The notes: generated by a model not told the origin, from the sequence alone. 60,354 nt of DNA from Flavobacterium sp. (GCF_004295795.1 NZ_SEBR01000023.1:1-60354); one strand, 5' to 3'; numbered from the stretch's first letter, positions 42,877-49,730 are shown. Numbers and translations: made by a program.

Positions 42877-43335
42877 TTATTCCACTTCCTTAAAATCCTT
42901 TCCCTCCGAAATACTCTTGAGATGTTCCAAAGCGCGCGGCCACGTCTTCTCAAAAAAATCGGCATATTCGCCGTCGACATCCATAGAAACGGACACTTCG
43001 GTCTGATTGTCAGATTCGGTCAACGTGTAATCTTCGGTCGATCCGGCCCAGGCTTTGACTTTTTCGCTTTCGGTATCTTCTTTGCCGTTCACGATTTCGC
43101 CCAGATGTTTGAACGACATGAATTCCGGCTCGCGTTTTTCGGCGATTTCCGATATCATCCCGTCTCCGTTCACATCCAGGAATAGCGTTTTGCTTCCTTG
43201 GCGCCAATCGGTTTCGACTTTCGATCCTGGCGCGAATGCCGAAGTCCATTTCGGATAAGTTTCAGCGCCCCAAAGCGTTTCCCACACTTTTTGTCTCGGC
43301 GCGTCTATTGTGATTTTGAAGGTTTTGCGTTCCAT
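42877..43335 (-). CDS. SRPBCC (AHSA1-like) domain protein
   Basis: A 152-residue protein of the START-like/SRPBCC fold, a hydrophobic-ligand cavity. MERKTFKITIDAPRQKVWET is the typical first strand and helix (I-DAPRQKVWE), followed by LWGAETYPKWTSAFAPGSKV and VSVSMDVDGEYADFFEKTWP near the end; the final long helix packs over the cavity. It belongs to the AHSA1-like group found in environmental stress proteins, with no known ligand. It is monocistronic. Confidence 0.9.
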   Translation of the reverse strand: MERKTFKITIDAPRQKVWETLWGAETYPKWTSAFAPGSKVETDWRQGSKTLFLDVNGDGMISEIAEKREPEFMSFKHLGEIVNGKEDTESEKVKAWAGSTEDYTLTESDNQTEVSVSMDVDGEYADFFEKTWPRALEHLKSISEGKDFKEVE

Positions 43336-43388
43336 GGTTTTAGTTTTTTGATTGTTGGAGTTTGGAGTTTGGAATTTGGAATTTCACT

Positions 43389-44705
43389 TTACTTCGAAAC
43401 TCTCCAAATGTTCCCGGTCTTGTCATCGGTAACAAGCAAAGAGCCATCTTTGAGAAAAGCCACGCCAACCGGACGTCCGCGCACTTTATCGTCCTTGGGG
43501 TCGACCACGAATCCGGTAAGGAAATCTTCCATTTTACCCGAAGGTTTCCCGTTTTCGAAAGGCACGAAAACCACTTTGTAACCCGAAATCGGATCGCGGT
43601 TCCAAGAGCCGTGCTGTGCGATGAATGCTCCGTTTTTATACTTCGCCGGAAAGTTGATGCCTTTGTTGAAAGCCAATCCCAACGACGCTGTGTGCGAACC
43701 CAGATCGACTTCGGGCACTATCGCTTTTTCGAGCATTTCCGGTTTGGAATCCTTGACTCGCGGATCGATATTTTTTCCCCAATACGAATAAGGCCAGCCG
43801 TAAAATCCGTTTTCTTTTACTGACGTGAGATAATCGGGAACCAGATCGTTGCCGAGTTCGTCGCGTTCATTTACTGCCGTCCACAAAGTTTTCGTTCCTG
43901 GCGCCCAATCCATTCCGACAGGATTCCGCAAACCCCACGCATAAACCCTCAAGCCCGATCCGTCAGGGTTCATTTCAAGAATATCCGCCCGTAGAATCTC
44001 GGCATCAAGCCCGTCCTCGGCGATGTTGCTGCCGGAACCGACTGCTATATATATCTTGGTGTTGTTTGCGTTGGCGATGATATTTCGCGTCCAATGGCGG
44101 TTGACCTTTCCCTCGGGCAGGTCGGCAACCTTTTTTCCTTTGCTCGTGATTTTGGTCTGTCCGGTTTGGTATTTGTAGACCATTATGGCATTTGTGTTCG
44201 CCACATAGAAATTCTCGCCGATAAGCAACATGCCAAGCGGTTGGTTCAGTCCGTTTTCCTTGGTCAGGAATGTCTCGCGGACTTCGGGTTTTCCGTCCTT
44301 GTCGGCGTCTCTCAGCAAAATGATCCGGTCGGCGCTTTTGGAAACATTGTTGGCTTTTCCGGCTCCGATGATCTTGGCTCCGACTTGTTTCGGAACCGAA
44401 TAATTGGAATTGCTTTCGGCCACGACGACATCTCCGTTAGGCAAGACGTACATCCAGCGACAGTTCTCGAAACCGCCGGCGTACTTGGAAACGGTAAATC
44501 CGTCTGGCGCTTTTGGCGTTTCGTTTTCCTTCCATCCGATAACATCCGAATAATTCGTCACCGACTCGGTAGCGAAAGGCTTCGGAAGTTGTTTGTCATC
44601 GATAGCGGAAGTCGGTTTCGCAGCCTGACCTTGCTCCTTTTTTTGGGAACAAGCAATCATGGGGATAGCCGCGGCAACCACGATGAGTAAACTTTTGGGT
44701 GTCAT
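43389..44705 (-). CDS. PQQ-dependent sugar dehydrogenase lipoprotein (sorbosone dehydrogenase-like)
   Basis: A 438-residue lipoprotein (MTPKSLLIVVAAAIPMIAC) of the beta-propeller sugar dehydrogenase family related to soluble glucose and sorbosone dehydrogenases. Family stretches are FTVSKYAGGFENCRWMYVLP (start of the propeller), LRDADKDGKPEVRETFLTKE, HWTRNIIANANNTKIYIAVG, YAWGLRNPVGMDWAPGTKTL and GSWNRDPISGYKVVFVPF, containing the His and Arg around the cofactor site. It likely oxidises a sugar in the periplasm and passes electrons to the chain if PQQ is available; PQQ synthesis genes are not in view, so function depends on the cofactor supply. Confidence 0.88.
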   Translation of the reverse strand: MTPKSLLIVVAAAIPMIACSQKKEQGQAAKPTSAIDDKQLPKPFATESVTNYSDVIGWKENETPKAPDGFTVSKYAGGFENCRWMYVLPNGDVVVAESNSNYSVPKQVGAKIIGAGKANNVSKSADRIILLRDADKDGKPEVRETFLTKENGLNQPLGMLLIGENFYVANTNAIMVYKYQTGQTKITSKGKKVADLPEGKVNRHWTRNIIANANNTKIYIAVGSGSNIAEDGLDAEILRADILEMNPDGSGLRVYAWGLRNPVGMDWAPGTKTLWTAVNERDELGNDLVPDYLTSVKENGFYGWPYSYWGKNIDPRVKDSKPEMLEKAIVPEVDLGSHTASLGLAFNKGINFPAKYKNGAFIAQHGSWNRDPISGYKVVFVPFENGKPSGKMEDFLTGFVVDPKDDKVRGRPVGVAFLKDGSLLVTDDKTGNIWRVSK

Positions 44706-44937
44706 AAGTAAGTTGTGTTTCCCTAAAAGTAACGCCTTCGTGCCTTAGGTGGATTATACTTAAAAATGAGTTTGTTGTATATAAAGTCGACCCGTCGAAA
44801 ACCAAGTGCCAATATATTTCTGTTTTGTTTATCTGGAAATTAGATTTGGCTTCAATCATTCAATTTCAATCGGCAAAACCGTACATCATTTTGAAATCAG
44901 ATCCAAAATCGCAATCTTTGTAGAAAACATAGTGAGT

Positions 44938-45180
44938 ATGACAAGGGCAGATAACATTAGGAACAGCATAATTGACAAGCTACTGACTATATCAAACAAA
45001 GATTATTTGTCCGCGCTTTATCAATTGATAAGTTCAAGTTCGGTCAACGAAGACGTCATCCAACTTTCGGAAGCCCAAATTCTCATGCTCAATATGAGTG
45101 AAGACGACATAAAAAGCGACAGGATCGTATCCCAGAAAGACCTTGATAAAATGGACCTGGAATGGCTAAAAGGTTTGTAA
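44938..45180 (+). CDS. Type II antitoxin of RelE/ParE-type module
   Basis: An 80-residue antitoxin-like protein. It is a helical, acidic protein with NIRNSIIDKLLTISNKDYLS, LYQLISSSSVNEDVIQLSEA and a C-terminal IVSQKDLDKMDLEWLKGL, where the toxin-binding region would lie. The following gene (45162) overlaps its end by 19 bases and is a RelE/ParE-type toxin remnant, so together they form a type II toxin-antitoxin pair. TTG (44891) with AATCTTTG 19 bp downstream is a plausible promoter. The start ATG at 44938 is favoured because upstream codons lack similarity. Confidence 0.75.
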   Translation: MTRADNIRNSIIDKLLTISNKDYLSALYQLISSSSVNEDVIQLSEAQILMLNMSEDDIKSDRIVSQKDLDKMDLEWLKGL

Positions 45181-45466
45181 TTTGGACGGAAACTGCCGTT
45201 AAGCAACGACGTGAAATCCTAAAATATTGGACGCTTCGCAACAAGTCGACACTTACGCAGAAAAATTAATTCGCCTTATCAAAGAACGAATTGATTTGAT
45301 TGTTGAAAATCCCGAAGCCGGAAAGCCTACAAATCACTTGGAAACAAGGGAAGCGACAATGGGAAATTTTAGTATTTATTATAAACTCACCGAGAAGAAT
45401 ATTTTTATTACGGCGTTTTGGGACAATCATCAAAACCCTGGAAAGTTGGCTAGGCTTATCAAATAA
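45162..45466 (+). pseudogene. Frameshifted RelE/ParE-family toxin
   Basis: From the ATG at 45162, overlapping the antitoxin, the protein reads MAKRFVIWTETAVKQRREIL and KYWTLRNKST, then hits TAA at 45267. In another frame from about 45250 it continues TYAEKLIRLIKERIDLIVEN and PEAGKPTNHLETREATMG, ending FWDNHQNPGKLARLIK at 45466. A single missing base near 45250 would restore one frame and a typical RelE/ParE-fold toxin of about 100 residues. The toxin is therefore probably inactive, unless the frameshift is a sequencing error or is bypassed. Confidence 0.8.
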
Positions 45467-45547
45467 ACAATTTTCAGATACGTTTTTGTCTCACACTAAG
45501 TTGATAGCTCAGACGACAAGCTAAACAGATACTCCAAACCAACAAAA

Positions 45548-45582
45548 AAGACTGACCCGGAAATCCAGATCAGCCTCAAGCA
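45548..45582 (-). terminator. Terminator after the PKD-T9SS gene
   Basis: CTGACCCGG and CCAGATCAG pair (with wobbles) around a short A-rich loop, and the A-run preceding it on the plus strand is a T-run on the minus strand. It lies 15 bp past the stop of 45597-47156. Confidence 0.55.
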
Positions 45583-45596
45583 ATTATTAATTAATC

Positions 45597-47156
45597 TTAA
45601 TTTTTCACGATTCTGCGCACAAATTTCCCTTCGCCAGAGACGACTTCCACCAAATAAACGCCGCCCGAAAGCCTGCTCAAGTCGAGACCGTTGGCCACTA
45701 GCATTCCCAAAGTGTTGTAAACCGATACTTTTTCTACATCAAGATTTCGACTCAACTGCAACTTCCCGTTGGTCGGATTCGGGTAAAGTTGCACTTCTGA
45801 CAGCGCGTTGTGATTCACGCCCAAAAGTGTAACCGACGTACAGGCCGAAACGCTTTCGCATCCGTTCGTTACCATGAGACAAGCGTAATTCCCGTCCGCC
45901 GTCGGACTGAAAGTTTGGGTGGTCGCGCCCGGTATTGCACTATTTGAATTGTCGCAATCGACCCATTGATAAGTCGTTCCCGCCAAATCCCGAACCGCCG
46001 AAAGCACATTTCCTTCAAATGTCACTTCGGTAGTCAACGCATTTTGGGAATCCGTAATTACAACGGGAAGCGTAAAAGTCGCCGTCTGGATCGGGCTGCA
46101 AACCGAATTGGTCGCGGTCAGTGTCACCGAATAATTTCCAGGACAAGTATAATCGAAAGAAGGATTCAGATTGGCCGAAGTGTTTCCGCCTCCAAAATCC
46201 CACAAAACCGAATCGTAGTTCAAACTCGCATTGCTGAAAGTCACGCTCGCCGATTGCGTTTCCGGATTGTAATCGGCCGTCGGGAGATAGCTGAACAACG
46301 CACTTGGCGCAAGGCACATCGGTTCATCCAAATAAACCACCGAAGTTGGGACAAAAACGCTGAAAACCTCGAAACCATCGGCTTGCAGCACGGGAATTCC
46401 GTAGTCTTTCGAAAACCATTGGTAAGAAACTGTTGTCGTCGGAATCGGGATCGCCAAGCCCATAAAAGTCAGGGTTTCTGTCTTCTGGATTTTCGATTTG
46501 AGTTTTATCACGTTCGCGAAAGTGCCCATCGGAGTCGTGAGCGAACCCCAACCTTGAACAGAATTTGTGCGAGTGACGGCCAAATCGTACTGAAAATCCA
46601 TGCCGACGCTGTTCAGGTCGAACGCCAAATGTCCGGTGTTTACCGTATTGTTTCCAAAACTCATCGGAAACACATAAATCTCGTCCGGATCGTCATAATC
46701 GACAGCGACCGGAAGCGCAATGCCGTTGACAGTCGCCGTGAATCCGCGCATCCTGTTAGCAAATCCGGAACTGTTTTTCCTGGCGTGTTCGACAGTATTG
46801 CTCACGCCGTAATTCTCGAGTTCAAAACCTTCACTCAAAAGCGAGGCATGCGTAAAATTGTTGTTGAACTGCGAATTACACGTGAAAATGTAGAAATGCG
46901 ACAGACACCAACTGAGTTTGTAACCCGCGCTATTCGGGTTTTGCCATTCGAATTCGGCTTGTGAATTCGCATTCAGGTTGGCGTAGTTCCAATTGTGGTT
47001 GGCGCCTGTCGAGGCAAAATTCGTCGTGAGAAAATTCGAGGCTTTGCTCGTTGTGAAAGCCTCGCCAGCCGAATTGAAATCAGCGGCTTCATAAGTAATT
47101 TGTGCCGATGCGGCCTGTATCGCCAAAGCGGCGAGAATCAAAGTAATTTTCTTCAT
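45597..47156 (-). CDS. Secreted PKD-domain T9SS protein with SWC-SHFY domain
   Basis: A 519-residue secreted protein, signal peptide MKKITLILAALAIQAASAQ. Residues about 20-270 form a beta-rich domain with YKLSWCLSHFYIFTCNSQFN, paralogous to 39273-40337. A PKD/immunoglobulin-like domain follows (about 285-365): TQSASVTFSNASLNYDSVLW, DFGGGNTSANLNPSFDYTCP and GNYSVTLTATNSVCSPIQ. After a Cys-containing linker comes the T9SS type A sorting domain (about 440-519): LYPNPTNGKLQLSRNLDVEK and GVYLVEVVSGEGKFVRRIVK. It is exported and anchored by T9SS, but its ligand is unknown. It is monocistronic. Confidence 0.87.
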   Translation of the reverse strand: MKKITLILAALAIQAASAQITYEAADFNSAGEAFTTSKASNFLTTNFASTGANHNWNYANLNANSQAEFEWQNPNSAGYKLSWCLSHFYIFTCNSQFNNNFTHASLLSEGFELENYGVSNTVEHARKNSSGFANRMRGFTATVNGIALPVAVDYDDPDEIYVFPMSFGNNTVNTGHLAFDLNSVGMDFQYDLAVTRTNSVQGWGSLTTPMGTFANVIKLKSKIQKTETLTFMGLAIPIPTTTVSYQWFSKDYGIPVLQADGFEVFSVFVPTSVVYLDEPMCLAPSALFSYLPTADYNPETQSASVTFSNASLNYDSVLWDFGGGNTSANLNPSFDYTCPGNYSVTLTATNSVCSPIQTATFTLPVVITDSQNALTTEVTFEGNVLSAVRDLAGTTYQWVDCDNSNSAIPGATTQTFSPTADGNYACLMVTNGCESVSACTSVTLLGVNHNALSEVQLYPNPTNGKLQLSRNLDVEKVSVYNTLGMLVANGLDLSRLSGGVYLVEVVSGEGKFVRRIVKN

Positions 47157-47436
47157 AATCTATTGTTATTGATGTTTTGTAATCCCAAGAGAAAATCAGG
47201 CTCCGAACTTCGAAGCGGCAATCATAAGTCGTTGAAAGGGATTGTCTTAGTTCATTCCCGAAAGGAAATTTGCAGATCGTGGCATTCCGCTACCTGAAAG
47301 TAGAGAAAGGTTTTGCGAATCGAACATTTACTCGACGAAAGTCACTGATTTTCAGATTAAAGAAATATTTTAACAGATTTTTCAAAGTCAGGCCACACAT
47401 TTTAGGTTTCCCGAGTTATCACCAAAAGTCTTTCCG

Positions 47437-47541
47437 ATGAAAAAATTCACGCTTTTACTGCTGGTGATCCTATTGTTCGGATCGTTTGTCCCGAAACCGA
47501 CCGACGACTCGCATTGCCATAGACTTCGTCCGATTTTTTGA
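47437..47541 (+). pseudogene. Signal-peptide-only remnant
   Basis: An open frame of 34 codons reads MKKFTLLLLVILLFGSFVPK followed by PTDDSHCHRLRPIF and a stop. The first 18 residues form a good signal peptide, but no mature domain follows, so this is likely the start of a deleted exported-protein gene. The surrounding 47157-47673 contains no other gene. Confidence 0.5.
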
Positions 47542-47673
47542 CTAATGATGCAAAAAGCTGGAAAATCCTGCATTGATAGTTTTCTGACTTTCAATGGCAT
47601 CGCATCCGAGGCAGCATTTTTTTCAAAATCTGCTTGCAATTTCCGATTCTCCTGTTAACTTTGCAGTCCGCTA

Positions 47674-47748
47674 GCGCGATTAGCTCAGTTGGTTCAGAGC
47701 ATCACGTCGACAACGTGGGGGTCACTGGTTCGAATCCAGTATCGCGCA
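47674..47748 (+). tRNA. tRNA-Val (anticodon GAC)
   Basis: A 75-nt tRNA. The acceptor stem is GCGCGAT (47674-47680) with ATCGCGC (47741-47747) and discriminator A at 47748. The D arm is GCTC...GAGC, the anticodon stem is TCACG/CGTGG with loop TCGACAA (anticodon GAC), and the T arm is ACTGG-TTCGAAT-CCAGT. CCA is not encoded. Position 33, normally U, reads C here by this alignment. Its 3' end, from 47730, is repeated at 49562, and the intervening DNA is a small island. Confidence 0.9.
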
Positions 47749-47749
47749 C
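47730..47749. repeat. attL-like 20-bp direct repeat at tRNA 3' end
   Basis: TCGAATCCAGTATCGCGCAC, the T-loop to 3' end of tRNA-Val plus one base, is repeated exactly at 49562-49581, marking the two ends of an inserted element. Confidence 0.85.
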
Positions 47750-47775
47750 TTTTGAATTTATGAAAACGATGCTAC

Positions 47776-47810
47776 GTGAGGCCGCTTCCACTCTGGCCTC
47801 ACTTCGTTTT
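47776..47810 (+). terminator. Terminator just inside the island, after tRNA-Val
   Basis: GTGAGGCC (47776-47783) and GGCCTCAC (47795-47802) form a perfect 8-bp stem around GCTTCCACTCT, followed by TTCGTTTTT. It can end the tRNA transcript inside the island. Confidence 0.7.
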
Positions 47811-47830
47811 TAGCGACACGTAATTACCGA

Positions 47831-47855
47831 TTACTGGCAACCCTACTGGCAACCC
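47831..47855. repeat. Tandem TACTGGCAACCC repeats, candidate integrase arm sites
   Basis: TACTGGCAACCC occurs twice head to tail (47831-47842 and 47843-47854) between the tRNA and the integrase-like remnant. Short direct repeats next to an integration site are typical arm-type binding sites of tyrosine recombinases, but this is an inference from position. Confidence 0.4.
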
Positions 47856-47892
47856 CAGATTATTATTTTATGGCAAAAAACCTTATCAATGG

Positions 47893-48045
47893 ATGCTCTA
47901 TTCGGAAATTTGGGTGCATCCGGAAAACTGGCAATCGATCAAAGGAAAAGCTGCCACTAAAAATTGTGGCGTTTTTAAGGACATTATAAACCAGGATTTA
48001 AAAACTGAAAACCTAATTCTTACCAAATCTCTCAACGAAACCTAA
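47893..48045 (+). pseudogene. Possible remnant of a tyrosine integrase N-terminus
   Basis: A 50-codon open frame reads MLYSEIWVHPENWQSIKGKA followed by ATKNCGVFKDIINQDLKTEN and LILTKSLNET before a stop. The I-x-V-x-P-x-x-W and KGKAATKN pattern resembles the arm-binding N-terminal region of Bacteroidetes tyrosine recombinases (as in KIWVxPExW...KGKxxxN). No catalytic domain follows, so if the reading is right only a fragment of the integrase remains. The match is short and not certain. Confidence 0.4.
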
Positions 48046-48127
48046 GATCGTTATCTAAATTTAAAAAAGATAAATTTGACAACTACAACGGTGTAATCTA
48101 CGTTTAACACAGTATTATGGCCAAAAG

Positions 48128-48159
48128 TTGGCGCATATCATGCGTTTTCCATAACTTCG
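48128..48159 (+). promoter_or_regulatory. Promoter and candidate operator of the island operon
   Basis: TTG (48128-48130) and TAACTTCG (48152-48159; one mismatch to TAnnTTTG) are 21 bp apart, fitting a Bacteroidetes promoter, 26 bp before the first ATG. Between them CGCAT-ATC-ATGCG (48132-48144) is an inverted repeat, a plausible autoregulatory operator. Confidence 0.5.
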
Positions 48160-48185
48160 CCTCATCATAAACTAATTATTGAAAC

Positions 48186-48407
48186 ATGGATGCTATTTTA
48201 GAGGAGTTAAAAAAGTATTTCCGCGACACTCCTCAAGACCAAATCCAGAGGGATTGGGCGGAAACAGAAAAGTTTAAAACGGTAGGTCCTACCGTGCACG
48301 AATACATGAACGCAACCAAAAGATATTTAGACCTCGATGGTTGGCGCATTAAAAATCAAAATCTTATCTTAGTAAACCCGAAGCAAACCTTCGGGTTTCT
48401 TATTTAA
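48186..48407 (+). CDS. Putative antitoxin of a toxin-antitoxin-chaperone operon
   Basis: A 73-residue protein: MDAILEELKKYFRDTPQDQI, the block RDWAETEKFKTVGPTVHEYM, and a hydrophobic tail NQNLILVNPKQTFGFLI. The middle matches a type of small Bacteroidetes protein (helix ending FRDTP.., then W-x-x-T-x-x-F-x-x-VGPTV). TAC antitoxins carry a hydrophobic C-terminal chaperone-addiction tail that a SecB-like chaperone binds, and the tail here fits that, although the assignment is inferred from operon position. The SecB-like gene starts 5 bp after its stop. The last codons overlap a strong hairpin with AAACCCGAAG and CTTCGGGTTT arms (48374-48398), possibly an attenuator for the downstream genes. Confidence 0.6.
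   Translation: MDAILEELKKYFRDTPQDQIQRDWAETEKFKTVGPTVHEYMNATKRYLDLDGWRIKNQNLILVNPKQTFGFLI
48374..48400 (+). terminator. Hairpin at the end of the putative antitoxin gene
   Basis: AAACCCGAAG and CTTCGGGTTT form a perfect 10-bp stem with a CAAAC loop, followed by CTTATTT, inside the last codons of the 48186 gene. It could be an internal terminator that keeps antitoxin above the downstream genes. Confidence 0.6.
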
Positions 48408-48412
48408 TAGAC

Positions 48413-48834
48413 ATGAGCAAAAAAGCAACATTTCAATTAGCGAACTATATTTTCGACGATGTAAGTATTTCGATCGACAAAAAAATCGACATGATAAAAG
48501 GTATCGATGTGTCGTTTGAGCCTTCCGGAGAATTTTTTCCTGCCCAAAAATTATTTAAGCTGAATCTCATATTCTCCGCTTCTGCAATGACGGACGAAAA
48601 TCCACCATTTATCCGAATTGGATGTGTCGGGGATTTTCTTTTGAAGAGATCGACACCTTCGAAGAAATACCAACCTTCTTCTACCGAAATGCAATTGCCA
48701 TAATTTTTCCATATGTTCGCGCGTTCGTTAGCTCAGTTACCGCATTAGCAAACATCACACCCCTAATACTGCCCACCTACAATCTTGGCGATTTAGAAGC
48801 GCCTTTGAGAGAAAAATCAATAGTTAACGAGTGA
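48413..48834 (+). pseudogene. SecB-like chaperone gene with a one-base frameshift
   Basis: The first frame runs from MSKKATFQLANYIFDDVSIS through EPSGEFFPAQKLFKLNLIFS to PPFIRIGCVG, then changes frame near 48628. The second frame continues FSFEEIDTFEEIPTFFYRNA, IAIIFPYVRAFVSSVTALAN and ITPLILPTYNLGDLEAPL, ending at TGA 48832. The joined product of about 140 residues is a SecB-like protein: the late block FFY-x-NAIAI-FPY-RA(F/Y)-SS-T and the ILPT-NL tail match bacterial SecB. One missing base, most simply in the G-run GTCGGGGA, would restore it. It is either a true frameshift, a sequencing error, or a recoding site. It lies between the small protein gene and the toxin-like gene. Confidence 0.7.
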
Positions 48835-48838
48835 TTTC

Positions 48839-49417
48839 GTGTCCAAGACGGTAACGATATATCAAACGTTGGATGATAATGGCAAGCCCGATATAGTTCG
48901 CAGGGATGGGCCATTTAAATGCACGTGGGATAATAGCTGGTTAGGCCATGGTTATTACTTCTGGGAAACTTTCCTACAAAATGCACATTGGTGGGGTAAG
49001 GCAAGATTGAATGGGAACTACATGATTGCGCAAGCGACATGCGTTCTTAATGACGAGAAAATATTTGATTTGGTCGGAAACACACAACATCTGTTAGATT
49101 TGGAAAGATACATTCATGAGATAAGAAAAGGTGCCTTTATCAAGACCACAGAAACAACTATGTCACAAGTATTCCACTTTATCAAAAATCAAATAAAGGA
49201 GTTCAAATACGAAGCCACTAGAGCTTACGGAATTGACTCAATAAGTATGTCCATGCATTCCGACCACATCTACAGAATGTTTTTCGAGGAAAAGTTGAAA
49301 GCGTATATCGACCTTAAACCGGCAATTCAAATTTGCCTGTACGCTAAAAATGCCTGTAGTTTCTCAAATTGGGAATTGATTTATCCTGAGACATATTTGG
49401 ATGAAGGATATTTCTAA
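48839..49417 (+). CDS. Putative ADP-ribosyltransferase-like toxin
   Basis: A 192-residue protein beginning with GTG four bases after the SecB-like stop. MSKTVTIYQTLDDNGKPDIV opens a first strand; WLGHGYYFWETFLQNAHWWG at 34-53 resembles the region after the NAD-binding strand of ART-fold toxins, in which a G-x-G-x-Y-F-W block precedes A-x-x-W-A. A late KAYIDLKPAIQICLYAKN segment is another candidate sheet. The family match is by pattern only and no catalytic triad can be assigned with certainty. Placed after a small antitoxin and a SecB-like chaperone, it fits the toxin of a toxin-antitoxin-chaperone system (compare CmdT, an ADP-ribosyltransferase that modifies mRNA). The island is AT-richer than its neighbours. 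Confidence 0.55.
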   Translation: MSKTVTIYQTLDDNGKPDIVRRDGPFKCTWDNSWLGHGYYFWETFLQNAHWWGKARLNGNYMIAQATCVLNDEKIFDLVGNTQHLLDLERYIHEIRKGAFIKTTETTMSQVFHFIKNQIKEFKYEATRAYGIDSISMSMHSDHIYRMFFEEKLKAYIDLKPAIQICLYAKNACSFSNWELIYPETYLDEGYF

Positions 49418-49561
49418 TAACCAATTAGTAAATCAATAATTTGCAAAACATTTAACCGACAACTTCATTACTAATAAAATCATCAAAAGCAAAAGAAATA
49501 AAAAACGACTAACCACTATATATCAAGTATTTATCCATACGAAAAAATGGTATATATAGAA
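49418..49561. other. AT-rich right flank of the island
   Basis: Between the toxin-like gene and the right repeat lies AT-rich DNA with no gene. It ends at the 20-bp repeat. Confidence 0.5.
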
Positions 49562-49581
49562 TCGAATCCAGTATCGCGCAC
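49562..49581. repeat. attR-like copy of the tRNA-Val 3' end
   Basis: TCGAATCCAGTATCGCGCAC is identical to 47730-47749. Immediately to the right is AAAAAATCCCC..GGGGATTTTTT, a terminator that would directly follow the tRNA in the uninserted chromosome, so the pre-insertion state can be reconstructed. Confidence 0.85.
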
Positions 49582-49617
49582 AAAAAATCCCCTTGAGAAA
49601 TCTTGGGGATTTTTTTA
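49582..49617 (+). terminator. Original tRNA-Val terminator, now beyond the island
   Basis: AAATCCCC and GGGGATTTTT pair around TTGAGAAATCTT, with seven T residues after the stem. It reads naturally as the terminator of the tRNA gene if the island is removed. Confidence 0.8.
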
Positions 49618-49699
49618 GTTATGGACTTTTCTGATTGTCTCCCGAAGTAAGTTGACCAATAGTTTCCGCAGCAGGAAACCCAAAAATAAGTTCAAAAAA

Positions 49700-49730
49700 A
49701 ATCCCCAGGAAAACTCGAGGGGATTTGATA
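49700..49730 (-). terminator. Terminator after ppa
   Basis: AAATCCCC and GGGGATTT pair around an A/C-rich loop with a run of A residues before the stem, giving a T-run on the minus strand. It follows the ppa stop at 49748 by about 18 bp. Confidence 0.75.

Noticed and set aside
42877..43335. Polyketide cyclase function for the SRPBCC proteins
   Set aside because: The fold is shared by many functions; no active-site evidence supports cyclase activity.
45597..47156. Chitinase or protease function for the PKD protein
   Set aside because: PKD and T9SS domains are clear, but no catalytic domain can be recognised.
47388..47639. 83-codon minus-strand frame before tRNA-Val
   Set aside because: No homology pattern, no start context, and it overlaps the plus-strand signal-peptide remnant.
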